Of a stretch of 64,000 nucleotides of DNA, positions 60,630-64,000 are shown in pieces; position 1 is the stretch's first letter, and the number at the start of each line of letters is the position of its first letter. Source of the DNA: Amaranthus tricolor (taxonomy: Eukaryota > Streptophyta > Magnoliopsida > Caryophyllales > Amaranthaceae); contig NC_080058.1 in assembly GCF_026212465.1 (NCBI RefSeq), positions 22,878,109 to 22,942,108 on the forward strand, read 5' to 3'. Below the pieces are notes generated by a model. The model was given only the letters and a program-made list of their open reading frames with translations, searched no databases and was not told where the DNA came from. Both the position numbers and the translations under genes were made by a program.

Positions 60630-63023
60630 TCGTTCTTCATCGTTCATTCTTCAAAGATCATTGATCCTTGTTCATTCTTCATGGTTCATTCTTCATTGAT
60701 CATTGATCCTTGTTCATGCTTCTTCGTTCATTCTTCATCGATGATCGATCCTTGTTCATTCTTCATCGTTCATTCTTCAATGATCAATGATCCTTGTTCA
60801 TTCTTCATCGTTCATTCTTCATTGACCATTGATCCTTGTTCATTCTTAATCGTTCATTCATTATTGATCATTTATCCTTGTTCATTCTTCATCGTTCATT
60901 CTTTATTGACCATTGATCCTTGTTCATTCTTCATCGTTCATTCTTCATTAATCATTAATCCTTGTTCATTCTTCATCGTTCATTCTTTATTGATCATTGA
61001 TCCTTGTTCATTCTTCATCGTTCATTCTTCAATGATCTTTGATCGTTGTTCATTCCTCATCGTTCATTCTTCATTGATCATTGATCCTTGTTCATTCTTA
61101 CACGTTCATTCTTCATTGATCATTCATCCTTGTTCTTTCTTCATCGTTCATTCTTCAATGATCATTGATCCTTGTGCATTCTTCATCGTTCATTCTTCAA
61201 TGATCAATCATCCTTGTACATTCTTCATCGTTCATTCTTCAATGATCATTGATCCTTGTTCATGCTTCATTGTTCATTCATCATTGATCATCGATCCTTG
61301 GTGATTCTTCATCGTTGATTCTTCAATGATCAATGATCCTTGTTCATTCTTCATCGTTCATTCGTCATTCATCATTGATCCTTGTTCATTCTTCATCGTT
61401 CATTCTTCAATGATAATTGATCCTTATTCATTCTTCATCGTTCATTCTTCAATGATCATTGATCCTTGTTCATTCTTCATCGTTAATTCTTCATTCATTA
61501 TTGATCCTTGTTCATTTTTCATCGTTCATTCTTCATTGATCATTGATCCTTGTTCATTCTTCATCGTTCATTCCTTATTGATCATTGATCCTTGTTCGTT
61601 ATTCATCGTTCATTCTTCAATGATCATTGATCCTTGTTCATTTTTCATCGTTCATTCTTCATTGATCATTGATCCTTGTTCATTCTTCATCGTTCATTCT
61701 TCATTGATCATTGATCCTAGGTCATTCTTCATCGTTCATTCGTCATTGATCATTGATCCTTGTTCATTTTTCATCGTTCATTCTTCATTGATCATTGATC
61801 CTTGTTCATTCTTCATCGTTCATTCCTCATTGATCATTGATCCTTGATCGTTCTTCATCGTTCATTCTTCAAAGATCATTGATCCTTGTTCATTCTTCAT
61901 GATTCATTCTTCATTGATCATTGATCCTTGTTCATGCTTCTTCGTTCATTCTTCATCGATGATCGATCCTTGTTCATTCTTCATCGTTCATTCTTCAATG
62001 ATCAATGATCCTTGTTCATTCTTCATCGTTCATTCTTCATTGACCATTGATCCTTGTTCATTCTTAATCGTTCATTTATTATTGATCATTTATCCTTGTT
62101 CATTCTTCATCGTTCATTCTTTATTGACCATTGATCCTTGTTCATTCTTCATCGTTCATTCTTCATTAATCATTAATCCTTGTTCATTCTTCATCGTTCA
62201 TTCTTTATTGATCATTGATCCTTGTTCATTCTTCATCGTTCATTCTTCAATGATCTTTGATCCTTGTTCATTCCTCATCGTGTATTCTTCATTGATCATT
62301 GATCCTTGTTCATTCTTACTCGTTCATTCTTCATTGATCATTCATCCTTGTTCTTTCTTCATCGTTCATTCTTCAATGATCATTGATCCTTGTGCATTCT
62401 TCATCGTTCATTCTTCAATGATCAATCATCCTTGTACATTCTTCATCGTTCATTCTTCAATGATCATTGATCCTTGTTCATGCTTCATTGTTCATTCATC
62501 ATTGATCATCGATCCTTAGTGATTCTTCATCGTTGATTCTTCAATGATCAATGATCCTTGTTCATTCTTCATCGTTCATTCTTCATTGATAATTGATCCT
62601 TGTTCATTCTTCATCGTTCATTCTTCAATGATAATTGATCCTTATTCATTCTTCATCGTTCATTCTTCAATGATCATTGATCCTTGTTCATTCTTCATCG
62701 TTCATTCTTCATTGAACATTCATCCTTGTTCATTCTTCATCGTTCGTTCTTCAATGATGATTGATCCTTGTTCATTCTTCATCGTTCATTCTTCAATGAT
62801 CATTCTTCATCGTTCATTCTTCATCGTTTATTCTTCATTGATCATTCATCCTTGTTCATTCTTCTTCATTCATTCCTCATTGATCATTGATCTTTGTTCA
62901 TTCTTTATCGTTCATTCTTCATTGATCATTGATTCTTGTTCTTTCTTCATCGTTCATTCTTCATTGATCTTTGATCCTTGTTCATTCTTCATCGTTCATT
63001 CTTCATTGATCATTGATGCTTGT
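58287..63023 (+). repeat. Higher-order repeat, period 2394, two copies
   Basis: Blocks at 58287, 58932, 59505 and 60150 recur at 60681, 61326, 61899 and 62544, offset 2394 (57 monomers exactly). With the copy starting at 54760 this makes three near-identical copies of a ~2.3 kb block. Confidence 0.85.
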
Positions 63024-64000
63024 TCATTCTCACTCGTTGATTCTTCATTGATCATTCATCCTTGTTCATTCTTCATCGTTCATTCTTCAATGATCATTGA
63101 TCGTTGTTCATTCTTCATCGTTCATTCTTCAATGATCAATCATCCTTTTCCATTCTTCATCGTTCATTCATCAATGATCATTGATCCTTGTTCATGCTTC
63201 AACGTTCATTTTTCATTGATAATCGATCCTTGTTCCTTTTTCATCGTTGATTCTTCAATGATCAATGATCCTTTTTCATTCTTCATCGTTCATTCTTCAA
63301 TGATCAATGATCCTCGTTCATTCTTCATCATTCATTCTTCATTGATCATTGATCCTTGTTCATTCTTCATCCTTCATTCATTATTGATCATTTATCCTTG
63401 TTCATTCTTCATCGTTCATTCTTTATTGACCATTGATCCTTGTTCATTCTTCATCGTTCATTCTTCATTAATCATTAATCCTTGTTCATTCTTCATCGTT
63501 CATTCTTTATTGATCATTGATCCTTGTTCATTCTTCATCGTTCATTCTTCAATGATCTTTGATCCTTGTTCATTCCTCATCGTTCATTCTTCATTGATCA
63601 TTGATCCTTGTTCATTCTTACTCGTTCATTCTTCATTGATCATTCATCATTGTTCTTTCTTCATCGTTCATTCTTCAATGATCATTGATCCTTGTGCATT
63701 CTTCATCGTTCATTCTTCAATGATCAATCATCCTTGTACATTCTTCATCGTTCATTCTTCAATGATCATTGATCCTTGTTCATGCTTCATTGTTCATTCA
63801 TCATTGATCATCGATCCTTGGTGATTCTTCATCGTTGATTCTTCAATGATCAATGATCCTTGTTCATTCTTCATCGTTCATTCTTCATTGATAATTGATC
63901 CTTGTTCATTCTTCATCGTTCATTCTTCAATGATAATTGATACTTATTCATTCTTCATCGTTCATTCTTCAATGATCATTGATCCTTGTTCATTCTTCAT
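63024..64000 (+). repeat. Satellite, last part of window
   Basis: Ordinary monomers with variants shared with 53300-53690 and 60700-61330. The array runs off the window. Confidence 0.8.

Larger units (their letters stand above)
21250..64000 (+). repeat. 42-bp satellite array, right segment, continuing past the window end
   Basis: An unbroken run of the same monomer as at 10246-14739, same orientation throughout, about 1000 copies. No non-satellite insertion is visible. Single-base deletions (such as CATTCGCATTG near 27931, 37485, 39283, 42355 and 44920) and losses or gains of 7, 14 or 28 bp break the open frame. Spurious + frames of up to 1112 codons (33038-36376) occur; all - frames are closed by a stop in each consensus monomer. 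Segments of 0.6-3.5 kb are duplicated, as listed separately. Confidence 0.97.

Noticed and set aside
10300..63824. Dozens of + strand open frames (up to 1112 codons) of a 14-residue repeat
   Set aside because: They follow from a 42-bp satellite whose one frame lacks stops. They start and end wherever a satellite indel or stop variant occurs, and monomer changes are not codon-biased to the eye.
10246..64000. CRISPR array
   Set aside because: Monomers are contiguous and similar over their whole length, with no unique spacers, and the surroundings are plant retroelements.
10246..64000. Telomeric or telomere-derived repeat
   Set aside because: The building block is a heptamer like TTTAGGG, but the heptamers share only about four bases with it and no true telomere repeats are present.
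10246..64000. CENP-B-box-like motif in the satellite
   Set aside because: No monomer variant seen has the TTCG...CGGG core.
10246..64000. rDNA intergenic-spacer subrepeats
   Set aside because: No rRNA gene sequence, promoter or terminator is visible, and the array is far longer than usual spacer subrepeats.

Overview
The window is non-genic plant nuclear DNA. It holds one long tandem satellite array and two LTR retrotransposons. A eudicot host seems likely because both retroelements (a SIRE/Maximus-type Ty1/copia and a CRM-type Ty3/gypsy) are plant lineages, but I cannot name the species. I see no cellular protein gene, rRNA, tRNA or CRISPR array.

Layout. (1) 1-10245: a Ty1/copia SIRE-type element on the + strand. 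The window edge cuts its 5' LTR. It has a tRNA-Met primer site, an intact gag frame, an intact pol frame (protease, integrase, RT, RNase H) separated from gag by one in-frame TAA, a third 556-residue frame of the SIRE 'env-like' kind without an evident membrane segment, a polypurine tract and a complete 1267-bp 3' LTR. (2) 10246-14739: satellite made of 42-bp monomers. (3) 14740-21249: a complete CRM-type Ty3/gypsy element on the - strand (6510 bp, 946-bp LTRs differing at 2 sites, 5-bp target duplication ATCAT). Its single polyprotein frame runs through the polypurine tract and 388 bp into the 3' LTR. (4) 21250-64000: the same satellite, unbroken to the window end. About 47 kb of satellite (roughly 1100 monomers) is visible in total.

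The satellite is hierarchical. Six related heptamers form three 14-bp subunits, these form a 42-bp monomer, and monomers form several higher-order repeats (HORs) of about 0.6 to 3.5 kb. Because 42 is a multiple of three and one + frame of the consensus lacks stops, the array gives very long but spurious open frames encoding a 14-residue repeat.

Most notable points: a CRM (centromere-targeting family) element nested in an apparently uncatalogued 42-bp satellite, which makes the array a candidate centromeric or pericentromeric satellite; the relative dating of HOR duplication and CRM insertion through an empty paralogous site; and a 7-mer, GGAACAG/CTGTTCC, that recurs 22 times in the copia element in all reading frames and in non-coding DNA, far above chance. 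This resembles the dispersed motifs used by some transposon-encoded anti-silencing factors. Element lineages are assigned from recognised motifs, not from a database search. HOR coordinates come from matching repeated blocks by eye and are approximate at their ends.
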